Shown one piece after another: positions 9,790 through 22,200 of a DNA stretch of 64,000 bases. The translations under genes were made by a program, and so were the position numbers. The DNA comes from Daucus carota subsp. sativus (Eukaryota; Streptophyta; Magnoliopsida; Apiales; Apiaceae): the NCBI RefSeq assembly GCF_001625215.2, contig NC_030385.2:1853135-1917134 (forward strand), given 5' to 3'. Under the pieces are notes generated by a model that saw only the letters and a program-made list of their open reading frames with translations, was not told the DNA's origin and made no database searches. Each line of letters starts with the position of its first letter. Positions within the stretch are counted from its first letter, which is position 1.

Positions 9790-12510
9790 CCCCTCCCTCT
9801 CTCCGTCTCTCTCTCTCTCTCTCTCTCTGATATTGAATCATAGTTAATAGTGTCTCTGTTTTATTGAATTAGTAATTTAGCAGATCTGTTAACATTGTGA
9901 CCTATCTGCAAAACTCATTGAATTACATTTAATTATTAAATGATTAGTTATCATTGTAAGATTCATGACTATTTAGTCAATAATATTAATAGTCTATTAT
10001 AATTGCATAAAATCAACAATGCAGTCTATCTCTGAAGATTAATTGTTTATAAATTCTTGGTCACTACATAGTTATGTTTGTACTGAAAATTGTTTGTTAC
10101 ACGTGTTAGTACCTTGAGAGAGCACTTGAGGAAAGTGGATATGATATATGTTCTGCCATCAAGAACTTGCATAATCTTCATCTCGGATATGCACACGGAA
10201 ACCCGGGCTCTGCAGTGAAATCACCTCCAGATTCGGTGACAGGTATGGTATTATAACCCCCCGCATTTTATTCAGATGAGATAATTACATAAATACTATA
10301 CATGCTCTAATGTTGATAGTGTAGATACAGTGACAAATGCTCTTAAGATTTTTTCATGGCGAATTATATATGAATAATATCCCTAAGAGATACTAAAATG
10401 CAACTAAACCTTTTTTAGAGGTAACATGGAAATGGGATCGATCGCTTGGTGACATGTTAAATAAAGTAAATTAGATTCTTGCTTCACAACGTTTACGTAT
10501 ACATTCATTGTAAATCCCTAAATCCCCTACCATATTCCCCGTCTTCAATACTCTTCATTGATGGCGTCTTCCTCAAATCTTACAGTCAAATGTTTATATA
10601 TACACTCGTGTGTGTGCGTTTGGGGGGGGGGGGGGGGGGGAGTTGGGTTAGTGTATGTGTATATCAGTTAAACATTCAAACATTGGTTTTAATTGGAATG
10701 ATGTGGTTATTATTGCAAGAATGATGTCACTGAGATGGTTATTAAATACGTTGTATATATTAATAATATTTTTTTTGTAAATGCCGTATTGGCCCCCCAC
10801 CTGAATCCTCATATATTAAAATTTGTCCAACTCCCGTAACCCCGCATTGCGCACTCCTGCTTCCTAGGTTCCCATTAACACCTTACCCTATATATTGGAA
10901 TATATCTTTCTTGCGCACTGATCATCTGACTGACAAGAATATGTTACATATGTGTTATGAGAATGTGTCGAGCAAGATGATGCTTAATGTGGTGTTTATC
11001 TGTTACTGGGTTCTTCCTGTGTGAATGTATTTTTAGTTCACTGTTACATAACCAGTCTGTACTTGTGTCTTTAATTGTGACAAGTACATTATGCACCTTT
11101 TCTTTAGTAACACTTATTTTTGAAATTGAATATGGCCGTCTACATTATTTATCAGATCAAATCCTGCACAAAATTTACCCAAATCATATACTTCAGAAAA
11201 AGTCTCATGGCTGATGTGGAAATGGTAGGTGTTACAACTGTTGATGGAATCTCGACAAAGGATAATTTGACAAGGGATACCGTTCAATTGGAGGGTGCGG
11301 AATGGGTGGAACTGCTTCTACGAGAAATGCAGAGTGCTACTAGCACGGATGATGCTAGGTGTCGAGCAACACGAGTTTTGGAGAGTTTAGAGAAATCTAT
11401 CTCTGTTCGTGCTAGTGCTGAGGCAGCACAAAGTGTTCACAAGGTACTACTGTATGTATTAATGTATGCTATTATGGTTATTGACCAGTGTTTTCTTACG
11501 ATGTACTTTCCTGAATTGTTTTCCTACATGAATATGATTGTAGCGCCTGGTAGTACTAATCCACTAATTACCCTGTATATATTGGTACAGATTAGTTTGT
11601 GATCTGAAGAATGTGTTCCATGTTATTGTTAATTGACATGACTCGAGAAAGAGCATATATGTGCAACCTTTTGTGTTAAAACCTCCTTTGCTATGTAGAC
11701 ATTAGAGTCTGTCGTTACATAGAGAAAGGTGACGCCAAAGGGCCTAGAACAATACTGTTAAAGATTTGAAATCATCAATTATTATATTATCTGGTTTTTT
11801 TTTTTATATTGTAGTATGTTCTTGTATCAATGTATGTCTCTCCGGTTCTTATTTCTGGAAATTAAATGAGTATTGCCTAATGTAACTTCTCTGCAAATGG
11901 CAGGAAAACATAATGCTAAAGGAGCAAACTGAAGTCATAGTACGGGAGAATACTATCCTCAAGCGTGCTGTAACTATCCAGCATGAACGCCAGAAGGAAT
12001 ATGATGAGAGGAACCAGGAGGTGCAGCACATGAAGCAGATGATAGCTCAATACCAGGAGCATGTGAGGAGCCTAGAGGTAAAGCACAAAAGAATGATTTT
12101 CGTACTTTGTGACTCTCTTTGTGCTTTATATTTTACCCTTGTCTTATGGATTTAAATCTTTAAACTTAAGTAATTAACACTTAGGCCTTAAAAAATATTG
12201 ATATTGTTGGAGAAGATGTTTGTTGCTTCTATACACTTAAATTAGAAGTATAATGTGTTAAAGTTAATGTTTTGACCTGGGGTTCCCGGATGATACTTCT
12301 GTACGTTTTACACTATATCATATCTATTATGTTCCGACTAATGAGCTTTCATCAATTTGCATGCCGTTTGTTTGTTTCTTTATTTTATGTTTAGCTGCTC
12401 CTAATTTACAATTATTTTTTCAGATCAACAATTATGCTTTGTCAATGCATTTGAAGCAATCTTTAGAAAGCAATGTCATGATGGGGAGCTCAAATAGAGA
12501 TGTGTTCTGA
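9525..12510 (+). CDS. CUE-domain (ubiquitin-binding) coiled-coil protein
   Basis: Five exons: 9525-9707, 10110-10242, 11229-11443, 11904-12077 and 12424-12510. They sum to 263 aa plus stop and keep frame throughout. Residues 1-45 are Ser/Pro-rich. Exons 1-2 encode a CUE-like helix bundle (AVDQLRAVFPDMDKQYLERA, then LEESGYDICSAIKNLHNL). A linker and a helical region follow (EWVELLLREMQ, ARCRATRVLESLEKSI). Exon 4 is a strong coiled coil (ENTILKRAVTIQHERQKEYD, VQHMKQMIAQYQEHVRSLE). Plant proteins of this layout are annotated as ubiquitin-system CUE components; their cellular role is not established. A long CT microsatellite begins a few bases after the exon 1 donor, so the donor GTCATCT lies against the repeat. 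The exon 3 acceptor at 11228 was chosen because it is the one that restores phase. Confidence 0.85.
9709..9829. repeat. (CT)n microsatellite in CUE gene intron 1
   Basis: About 120 bp of almost pure CT with a few CCCT and CG interruptions starts directly behind the intron 1 donor. Apparent Ser-Leu-rich open frames here are repeat translations, not genes. Confidence 0.95.
10622..10640. repeat. Poly(G) run in CUE gene intron 2
   Basis: A run of 19 G follows TGTGTGTGCGTTT. It lies inside the long second intron (10243-11228). Homopolymers of this kind are length-unstable and are often misassembled. Confidence 0.9.
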
Positions 12511-14514
12511 AACCTAACAAGGGATTAGAGTTAATTTCGTGGTCAGATTTCTGCTGACCATGCGTAATTATTAGCTTACATATATGCTGCAGGATCAATG
12601 TACAATCAGAGGAAATGTATGTGTTTTACTTTTACAGCAGCAACAACTAAACTTCCAGGTAGAGTTTATGCGGTTTTTGGTTATTCTTTGAAGTCCACCA
12701 CAGTCACAGATGTGTGGTTGTATAACACAAAGCAGGCAATTCATTTTCAGATAGGATGTTGTAAACCTTCAAACTTCAAAGCTGGGTGAAACCTTGTGAG
12801 TTGTGATAGAGCTCTTAAATGAAATATAGATTCTCTCAATCCTTTTTGTGACGTGTGAGGTTTACAAATAGGGAAGGTAAGGCATCTCTGACATGGCTTT
12901 TGGAGAAGTGATGGATTTTAATACTAAATCTTATCAAAAAATATTATTTTATTATATTTTAATTCAAAATATTAAAAAATATTAAAAAAGAAAATCTGAT
13001 TTCTATCTTTTCTGTCATATCTTCTAAATTGTATGGAATATTGTAGATGTGTTTTCGCCTTAAACAAATATACTATTATATTCATTCATAAACATAATAT
13101 ACTATTATATTCATTCATAAACATAATATACTATTATATTCATTTATCATATTTATTATATTCAGATAAATATAATCTGACAAAAATCATAGATTGTTCA
13201 TCCTCACTCTATTTACTCTGCCCAAAAATATTCGAAAGTAATATAATTCTGTTCTTGATTAAATTAAACTTTTGAAGTTCTTCGAGTTAATAGTTCATAC
13301 AAACAAACAAAAGGATTTTGGTTTAGCCAGAAGATATATTATTATTTCCTAGATTAAACTGAATGAAAAGTCCTGCATCAATTTTTTTTTTGTTTTTCCA
13401 GGACAATAATATTAACCAAGTATTAATATCAAACAAAGACGGTGGAAAATAAAATCAAAAAAAATATTTTTGACCTAGACAAACGTTAGCTTTTAATGTT
13501 TAAATAATGAATATTCTATTTTTATGCAGTAGTGCATATAATTATATATAATGAAATTAGGGTTTTTAGTCCCCTCAGTTCACAAAGTCACAAGTCAAGT
13601 TAGGGTTTATATACTTACTAATAATATTCAAACCCTAAACCCCAATCTTCTTAGCTGCTGCTGCCTCCTCTTCTCTTCACAGTAAGAATTTCTTCATGGC
13701 TTGCACTTCTTAATTTTATATGTATTGCTTATTATTTCTTGATTTCTTGTATTTGTAAATGCTCTGTTGTCATTTCATTTCATTAAATTTTTTGGTGATA
13801 TTTTGGACTAATGTGGTTAGGATTGACAAAGGGTCATGGTTAATTTGGATCATTAGTCCATCTGCCCCAAATTAGTAGTCATTTTGACTTTTTACGGAGT
13901 CAAGGTGCATAAAAACTTGTAAAAACTTATAGGGACTAGTTATTTGGGATGGAGGGAGTGTGTATTAATTGTTAATTGCAGTGTGATATGTTGCAGAGAG
14001 AGTTGGTTGTTTAACATGGTAACGAAGCTCGGAAATTTTCCGAAATAGATAGTGAAAGATTTGGATAACTAGCAGTTGGTAACAGAAAAACAGGATTTTG
14101 AGTGAGGGAGTGATGAGTATTTGGAATAAATGCGAGCCCTCCTACTGATACTTTCAGTATTGTTGGGAGTTAGTATACTAGGGTGACAATGATTCTGAAA
14201 GATATCTGTTATCTTTCAAATTTCAATTAGACTAAAACTTATTGTATATAATTTGTTTATGTTCATGCCATTCACCTCTATATGTTTTTTTTTTACCAAT
14301 TGATACGACTATGCAAAACCTGATTATTGAGTCATCCAACACTAATAAACAGATAACAATCCCTAGAGAAAGAAGTCTACGGTTTGGAAATATCCTTTGG
14401 TTGAGAAATTGGTAGATTGTAGAGGGGCTTGTTGCGGTAACTGGTGTAGAAAGTCATTTGTACTTCAGCTGCTCGGAGTTATCAGAAAATAGTTATCCAA
14501 AAAGACACATTATT
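12511..14514. other. CUE gene 3' region and 5' leader of the hAT-derived gene
   Basis: The first ~330 bp probably hold the CUE gene 3' UTR. 12900-13550 is AT-rich with a short tandem repeat (listed separately). At 13555-13690, AAACCCTAAACCCCAATCTTC and a pyrimidine-rich stretch look like a plant transcription start and leader. A leader intron from about 13683 to the acceptor TACTTCAG near 14468 is plausible. GGATGGAGGGAGTG near 13949 is one end of a decayed Stowaway-type MITE. Confidence 0.45.
13068..13145. repeat. Tandem repeat, ~31-bp unit, about 2.5 copies
   Basis: The unit ATACTATTATATTCATTCAT plus AAACATAAT is repeated twice, with a third partial copy ending in TTTATCAT. Pure AT-rich sequence with no coding meaning. 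Confidence 0.8.
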
Positions 14515-16278
14515 ATGGGTGTCTTTTCAGTTGGCCGTCATGGTAACGAGGAAATAAATCAGATTACCCCATATACGCCTTTGAAGACAGATAGTAGTGC
14601 AGTTGGTACCGTACCTCCCAGAAAACGGTACAGAAGCATCCCAGGGGCATCAATTCCTTTTGACCAGGACACTTCCAGCCACTCAATAGCCAAGATGATC
14701 ATCTTGCACGACTATCCTCTTAATATCACAGAACATCAGGGATTTCTTAATTTTGTACGGTTTCTTCATCCACAGGTCCATACAGATGTCAAAAGTGTCC
14801 AAGAGGAATGTATCAACATTTACCGTAGGGAGAAGCAGGATCTTGTGAATTATCTTGGTCAAATCTCCGGACATGTTAATCTAACTCTGGATTTGTGGGG
14901 ATCAGATCAAGGCCTGTGCTATTTACTATTAACAGGCTATTTTGTTGACAGTGCTTGGAAACTGCAAAAGCGGATCCTCAATGTTGTTATGCTACCATTC
15001 CCTGATACAGAATTTGCTTTGAGTCATGCAGTTGATAATTGCTTAGCCAACTGGGGATTGGAACAGAAGATTTTTACTTTAACTCTTGATGAATCTTGTG
15101 CAAATGAGGCTGCACCAAGATATCTTAGAGGTCTACTCTCAGTTATGAACCCACAAGTTCTTTATGGTCAGTTAGTACTTGGGAACTGTTACGCTCGATT
15201 ATTGTGCAGTCTTGTGAAGAATGCTTTAGTATCAATGGGAGATATCATCAAGAAAGTTCGTGACAGTGTGAAATATGTAAAAGCATATAAAGGCAACGAA
15301 GATTATTTTAATGAACTGAAGCAGAAGCTTCAAAAACCTAGCTCAAATAGCTTGGCTATTGATGATCAAACAAAGTGGAATACTACTTACCACATGCTAG
15401 TGGCTGCCTCTGAACTAAAAGAAGTATTTTCTTGTTTGGATACATCTGATCCAAATTATAGCATTTTTCTATCTGAAGAAGAGTGGCGAAGGGTGGAAAT
15501 TCTCTGTGTATACTTAAAGCTCTTCTTTGATGCAGCAAACTTATTAGTTGCTCCAACACACCAAACCACCAATTTATTCTACCATGAAGTGTCAAACATC
15601 CAAATTCAATTGGCTCATGCAGCCATGAGCCAGGATACTTTTACTAGAAATCTGACTAAACCATTGCAGGAAAAGTTTAATGAATATTGGAATTCTTGCA
15701 GCCTAATTCTTGCTGTTGCTGTGATTCTGGATCCAAGATTTAAGATGAAACTTGTTGAGTTCAGCTTTTCTAAGATATATGGCATGGATGCTGAAACCTG
15801 GATTAAGGTTGTTGATGAGGGTGTTCATGAACTCTTTGTTGAATATATTGTGTTATCGCTGCCTTCACCAACTTTTCTTGTAGAAGACAACGGAGGAGTG
15901 AAAAAAGAGACGAGTCCCGAAGATGAGAATTCTGCTGGTGGTGATGATTTTTTGGACTTTGATGTCTACATATCTGAGATAGCAGGAAGCCAACATATGA
16001 AATCAGAGTTAGACCGGTATTTGGAAGAACCTCTTTTGCCTAGAACACAAAAATTTGATGTTTTAAGTTGGTGGAAACTAGAAGCACAGAAGTATCCAAC
16101 TCTCTCTAGAATGGCATGCGATATATTGTGCATCCCAGTTTCGACAGTAGCTCCAGAGTCTGTGTTCGACACTGTACCTAAGAAAATGGATAGCTACCGA
16201 AGCTCACTAAAACCCTCAACTGTCGAGGCACTTATTTGTGCCAAAGATTGGCTTCAGTATGGATCCTCATCAGTTTAG
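14515..16278 (+). CDS. Domesticated hAT (hobo/Ac/Tam3) transposase-like protein
   Basis: An intronless frame of 587 aa from the ATG at 14515; the frame is open further upstream but has no earlier ATG. The order is that of hAT transposases: the MIILHDYPLNITEHQGFLNF block (about residues 60-80), TLDLWGSDQ and LTLDESCANE around the first two catalytic aspartates, KWNTTYHML, VILDPRFKM, and a hAT dimerisation domain near the C terminus (LSWWKLEAQKYPTLSRMACD, STVAPESVFDT, RSSLKPSTVEALICAKDWL). The BED zinc finger normally at the N terminus is absent. The usual CxxH motif of the insertion domain reads CYAR. The usual ST-GGR motif after the conserved Glu reads DTVPKK. No inverted repeats were seen around the gene. 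An intact frame with altered transposition motifs fits a domesticated gene. Its function is unknown. Confidence 0.88.
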   Translation: MGVFSVGRHGNEEINQITPYTPLKTDSSAVGTVPPRKRYRSIPGASIPFDQDTSSHSIAKMIILHDYPLNITEHQGFLNFVRFLHPQVHTDVKSVQEECINIYRREKQDLVNYLGQISGHVNLTLDLWGSDQGLCYLLLTGYFVDSAWKLQKRILNVVMLPFPDTEFALSHAVDNCLANWGLEQKIFTLTLDESCANEAAPRYLRGLLSVMNPQVLYGQLVLGNCYARLLCSLVKNALVSMGDIIKKVRDSVKYVKAYKGNEDYFNELKQKLQKPSSNSLAIDDQTKWNTTYHMLVAASELKEVFSCLDTSDPNYSIFLSEEEWRRVEILCVYLKLFFDAANLLVAPTHQTTNLFYHEVSNIQIQLAHAAMSQDTFTRNLTKPLQEKFNEYWNSCSLILAVAVILDPRFKMKLVEFSFSKIYGMDAETWIKVVDEGVHELFVEYIVLSLPSPTFLVEDNGGVKKETSPEDENSAGGDDFLDFDVYISEIAGSQHMKSELDRYLEEPLLPRTQKFDVLSWWKLEAQKYPTLSRMACDILCIPVSTVAPESVFDTVPKKMDSYRSSLKPSTVEALICAKDWLQYGSSSV

Positions 16279-19268
16279 CCCCAACTTTCAAATGTAATTT
16301 CAGCCCTATAAGAATATTATTGCTATCATGAAGATATGAAAGTTACACAACCTCTTGGCGATTGGCACCATCATGGCTTTTCTTCGACATGAGCTATTTT
16401 TTGTAAAATCATTTCACATACGAAGGCTTCTAGTGGATCGATGACATCAGCCTTTAATTGCTATTGGTTGGAGAAAGTACAAGCGTATAGGAATCTCATG
16501 GCAAACAAAGAAATTCAGAATACCCCAGTTGCAGGTCAACAGAGTTGAATGGTATTATCCATATATTCTTTTGGCTGCGGACTACTTGCATACTCGAAGA
16601 ATATGAAGAGAATTCAACACTCAGGTTTTACACAGTTTACATCCAATACTTCTGGGTTCATTGTCTAGTTAGTTCATGACCTTTTTTCTGTGTATATGAT
16701 GGTGACCGTGGTGATAAAAATGCAGTCCCATATGCTTCACGTACTAATATTGCAGCTTCGTTTGTACTATCATGACTAATGTAAAACACAATGTCCACTT
16801 TACAGTCTCACTGTCTTTCCAAACTGGTGTGTTTTCTCTTCATCCATTCGTCTGGTAACATGATAACATCATCTATGCCATCATCAATGCCACTCCTAGT
16901 CGAGAAGAATGTTCAGGACAGGAAATCGTGTTCTATTTTTCCATGTTCATCCAACACATTTTTCATACCCGAACTTCAACCCTCAACCTGTCTTATGATA
17001 CATTTTTCATCGCAAATCTGTGTGCCAACACATTTAGCTCCCAAAACATCTGTTGGCCAAAACCGAGATCACTGAACAAATTTTATTATTTTCTTTTTGC
17101 ATGATTTTTTGTCGAATCATATGATCGACAAAAGATGAGAACTCTTCTGACAGATTGCAGATTTTCTGAAATGGTAAAAGAGATTGACAAATTTGGGTCT
17201 TAGGAGTAGATAATCAACAAAGTCAGTTGTTTTTAGTTCAACAAATGTAGACTACAAAGTGATGATCACACAAATCAAAGTCAGAATCTGGTAACTATGA
17301 CTGAGTATCATTGTTCATAAACCACTAGAACACATGTTTCTGATGAGCAACAAGACTATATAACATTTGAATGCTCAAGAACAGATTTCCAATTATAATA
17401 TCTGGGGACAAGAAGTCAAATTACTCCTTCATTGTAAATGTATTTGGGGTTGTCTGGATTGTATATTTTAGAAAACAATATTTTCCATCTTTTGAAAGAG
17501 TTCTTAATTGGTTTACTTTCAAGAAACTGTTTCTAATGAATACAACTATTGCTTCCTTCCTCTTTTTTTTTTCCACCTTTATCGAATGGAAAACGTATTT
17601 TCTTAATTATAAAGGTCAAGCGTGCACTAAATTTTATAGAGAAGAGCAGCTGGTTTTCATAAAAATCGCTTTTTTATTATCCCAAAAGTTTTTAGAATAT
17701 AAGATATTATACCTTCGTCTACTCGTATCCTAAAATATTTTAAAACATAAAGATATTATACTTTCTCATTATACGTTCTGCCTACTCATATTCAACATCA
17801 TCTATTATCATAATCATCAACGCGTCATAAATTATCCAAATCACTGCTCATCATAATCACCATTTCATCATAAATCATCCCCGATATAAATCATAAACTC
17901 AAATATTAATATATCGGATTACTCATTTCAAAATGAATATTAGATACAATTTTTAAAAAAATAAAATTTAAGACAAATCTATAGAATATTGTGATATTTA
18001 TATGATTTTTTCGAGTTATAATTATAGTTGATTATTTACAAATATAAATACCATATTGTCAACTACGATAACCATTTAAACCCAAGCGTGTTTACGGCTC
18101 GCAAAAGCCATATAGAAAACAAGTAATGCGTCATGCAAGATGCGAGTTTCACAACCTTGAGATTCTCACTTAACAATAAAATACACCACAACTTGTTTAA
18201 TCATTATCATTATTTTACTAAAAATACAGTTAATCCTTTTTTTAATGTATATAATTAAAATATTAAAATATATACAAGATTCTCGATTCTTCTTCGATCA
18301 TCTTTTAACCCCAAATATATCATTAACACATATAACATAACAAAATGATATATCCAGAGCAAATATTTATATCCAGAGCTGTAAAAAGCATGAAAAGACG
18401 AAATTACCCCTCACATTGTTTTTTTTCATTTGTTGTTGTTGTGTATGCACGGGGTTGGTTTTGTCTTTTCATGCTTGTTTGTACTGGAAATTAAAACTTT
18501 GCTCTGTATATAACATTTTCTTAGTTTTTTCACTAAAAAAATAATTTGTTTGATTAAAAACCTCATTAAATTAAAAAGAAACGATTCTCTTTGATTTATT
18601 GGAATAAAATATTAAAGACTATTCAAGCTTCCAAATTAGGAGTCTCAAAATCACCCACAGGCCTGACAGCTGGTTCCTGATTGGTTTTGGCTAATCAAAT
18701 TAAACGGGGAGATTAATGCTAAAAAGCTCACCTAATAAGATTTTTAACATAAAAACACATGATAAAACAAAAGGCTCGGCCCATCCCAAACCCCATCACA
18801 GCCATCCACGTGGCACCCAACCAACGGTCCCATTCCTCCCAATGTGCCCCACCAAACTTGTATTTTCTCCGCTGCATGGGCTTGCTGTCTTTCCCCTTAA
18901 AAGGGACCTCACATGTTTCATGTAGAGAGAGATAGTGGGAGAGATTGGGAGAGATTTCGAGGGAGAGAGATATAAATTTTTAGCAACAAGGAGAGGCCAG
19001 GATTTGTCTCAAATCTATCAGAAGGTTAACCCCCCAAAACCCTTATCCTATCTTCTTCTACAAAGATTTCCTACCTATAGCTCCTCTCTTTTCTTCACTC
19101 ACTCTCTCCATATCTACCAAACCACTATCTCTCTCTCTCCTACCCTTCTTCATTGCATCATTTTCCTCCTTTTCGAATATTGTCGTTTATTTTCTTGTTC
19201 TTGTTTTCGTTCTCGATTAAATATATTTTGTCTGAGAACGAAAACACCGGAGGAAGGCCAGCAAGAGT
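16279..19268. other. hAT-derived gene 3' region, AT-rich spacer and REC gene leader
   Basis: The stretch from 16279 to about 17100 may include the 3' UTR. 17440-18640 is very AT-rich with no supported gene. A small inverted repeat (AAGCATGAAAAGAC at 18387 and GTCTTTTCATGCTT near 18464) encloses about 75 bp. Near 18895, CCCCTTAAAAGGGACC may be a TATA-like core followed by a GA-rich leader (18924-18970). A CT-rich stretch at 19080-19145 precedes the REC start codon. Confidence 0.45.
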
Positions 19269-22200
19269 ATGGCCCCGAGGTCCGGGAGGGGAAAAGGGAA
19301 TAGAAACAAAGCGGAGAAGAAGAAAAAGGAAGAGAAAGGTTAATTTAGCTCGATTCGAATCGATATTTTCCGTTCGGCTCTGTTCTGGTCGATTACAGAA
19401 ATTTAAATATTCGCGAATATTTCTTTTTGTTTATGCAATTAATCGTTTATATTCTTTTCCTGCAGTTGTACCCACTCTTGTTGACATAATTGTTATCACC
19501 CCGTATGAGACACAAGTCATACTCAAGGTATATATTGATCATTTGTTTCCATGGATTAATTAATCAGCTGTTAATTATCACAAAACCGAATTAAATAATT
19601 AATTCTGGGTTTTATGAAAATGCAGGGAATCTCAACGGACAAGATACTTGATGTGAAGAAGCTGCTAGCAGTTAACGTTGAAACCTGCCACCTTACAAAC
19701 TATTCTCTGTCTCATGAGGTGAATTCGAACATTCCAGAAATTTACGAGATCATAGTTAAAATCAGTTCACACGATTTAATTTGTAAATTCTCCGCTTTTT
19801 CAATAATATTCGATAAATTTCTATATAAATGATTTTAAAATCTCGAGATTCGATACGGAAGTCTTGGCTGTCTATAATCTCCGCTTTAATATAATTTAAT
19901 CAGTTTTTAATATAATTAAAATCTACTTTTTCAACAGGTGAAAGGGCAGAAACTGAGTGAGAAGGTGGATGTGACTTCATTGAAGCCATGCGTGCTGAAG
20001 ATAGTTGAAGGTATTATACATACAAATAGTATGTGTGTGTTTAGTGTGTGTGATCACACATAGTAAGTACGTTTGGTGATACAGTATTACAATGCAGTGT
20101 GATTTTGTCTTATTCATTAAGAAATCATGAAGTAATCTAATTGGCATCTAATGTGTGGTTAGTACAAAAAACAGTTGTTTAAAGCTAATGTGACGTAATT
20201 AACCAGCTTTTTATGTTTGCTTAACAACAAAACCGTTTTTGGCCCCTTATAAACCATTTATAAGCCGGAACTTACGTATCTTTAGTTTCCGGTTTATAAA
20301 ATCGAATATATTCTCTTCGTCCTCATGAATTATATATATCGGGAATTGGGAAAAAGCTACGCCGATATTTTATAATCTTATTTGTATGCGTTTTGGGTTG
20401 TGAAAAATAAAAATGAATTGGACAGAGAAGTATATATTTGATAATTCATGGAATGCTATTTATATAATAAAAACAAATTTTTGTTTTATTCTTGTGCATA
20501 AATTTAAAAATCATGTCCCTATTTGGAAACTAACAGCTTGAAAATATATAATGATTCCTGCAATAAGAATTTATTTCTAGCAAGTGGACAAACTTATATT
20601 TATTTAATCTGAATATTATATTTTATTTATTTATGCATTGACATTATCGCCCAATTAAAATCCACTTATTTACAAATCCGCCCTTGACAACTACAGAGAA
20701 GTACACGGAGGAACAGCATGCCGTAGCCCACGTGCGGAGACTACTCGACATTGTCGCGTGCACGACACGTTACGACAAGCCCAAGAACGGAAAGCCCAAC
20801 AGCCCCACAGCCCATGCAGTCGGGTCCGGAAAAGCCCGTACCCGTGACCCGGTTCCAAATGCGGATCCACCGCCGGAGAATGGGGAACCAACGGCGGCGG
20901 CGGCGGCAATTGAGAGCTTAGACATGGCGGCGATTCACCCGATACCGAAACTTTCGGATTTTTACGATTTTTTCGCATTCTCTCACCTCTCTCCTCCTAT
21001 AATCAGTGAGTTTGTCTCTCTTTTGTCTTGTCTTTTCATTAAAGTTTCAATCTTTATTGTAAAGTTTTAATAAATTTTTAAAAAAAACCTTTATTGAATA
21101 ATGTGATGAATTATATGTACAAAATGATTTTAATTGAGTTTTTGGTTTGTATTTGTGAAAAGTTTAAATTTTAATGCAAAGTTTTAATTTTTTATAATAA
21201 GTAAGGAAATTTATGTACAAAGTGTTTAAAATGAGTTCTTGTCTTGTATTTTTGTTGAAGATCTTTTTCCACTATTTTGAGGAAATTCATGTACAAAATG
21301 TTTTAAGTGGGTTTTTGTATTCTATTTTGTTAAAGAATGAATCTTTAATGTGTATGTAATGTGAGTGAATTTATATACAAAATATTTTTTAATTGTGTTT
21401 TTCTCTTGTTTTCATGTCATTTTTTTATATGTTTTTAATTTTGAAAAATTATAGAATATGAATGACCAAAATGTTTATATTAGTATTGGTTATGTTATGG
21501 TTTCAGATTTGAAGAGAGTGGAGCAGAAAGATGAACAGAAGAAACCAGATGGGGATTACTTTGAAATGCAGGTCTTTATTTTCTCCATTTTTGTGCCTAC
21601 ACAATCATAACATAACCACTATATCCTGTTCGAAAGCAGGGGCAAATATACCGAGACAGCATGCAGACTTTGAAACTAGATGTTTTTTTTAAATATTAAA
21701 GTCGCAAGTATTTTTAAGCAATTGGAGGGTGTTTTATAAGAATAAATTAATTATGATTGTACTGCAAGTCTGAAAGTGGTTCTGAGGAGTAACTCAAGGT
21801 AGCTGGTTTTAGTCCCCACACGAGGGAGAGTTCCTTTCATCAATTAGTGTAGTATTTATTATTTTCTATGAATGGTTGGTAGCTTTATGCATTACTTTCT
21901 GTTGTTGATGGTTATATTGTTACTTGAGTTTATGTACCTCAACTAATGCTATGAATTAATTATCAGATTAAGATATGCAACGGAAAGCTTATACATGTGG
22001 TTGCATCAGTAAACGGGTTCTACACTTTAGGAAAACAGTTTTTGCAGAGCCACTCACTGGTGGATCTCCTGCAACGGCTCAGCCAAGCTTTTGCTAATGT
22101 AAGCGCTGTACTAAAAATTTACTTGCCTGCAATAGTTTATTTGGCAGCGCATGCATACATTCTATCATTTTGCATTAAGATATGACTTAATGATATTTTT

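Noticed and set aside
9709-9843. Extension of the CUE gene frame through long Ser-Leu repeats
   Set aside because: This is the CT tract of intron 1. The next exon (10110) restores the CUE domain in phase after the GT donor.
10987-11228. Open frame extending upstream of CUE gene exon 3, including ATGGCTGATGTGG
   Set aside because: The frame does not join exon 2 in phase. The acceptor at 11228 gives a consistent join.
14458-14514. Upstream in-frame extension of the hAT-derived gene
   Set aside because: It has no ATG before 14515 and contains a plausible splice acceptor (TACTTCAG), so it is probably leader.
16791-17733. Two mid-sized open frames (16791-17075, 17371-17733)
   Set aside because: No recognisable domain, low-complexity AT-rich codons, no start context or splice support.
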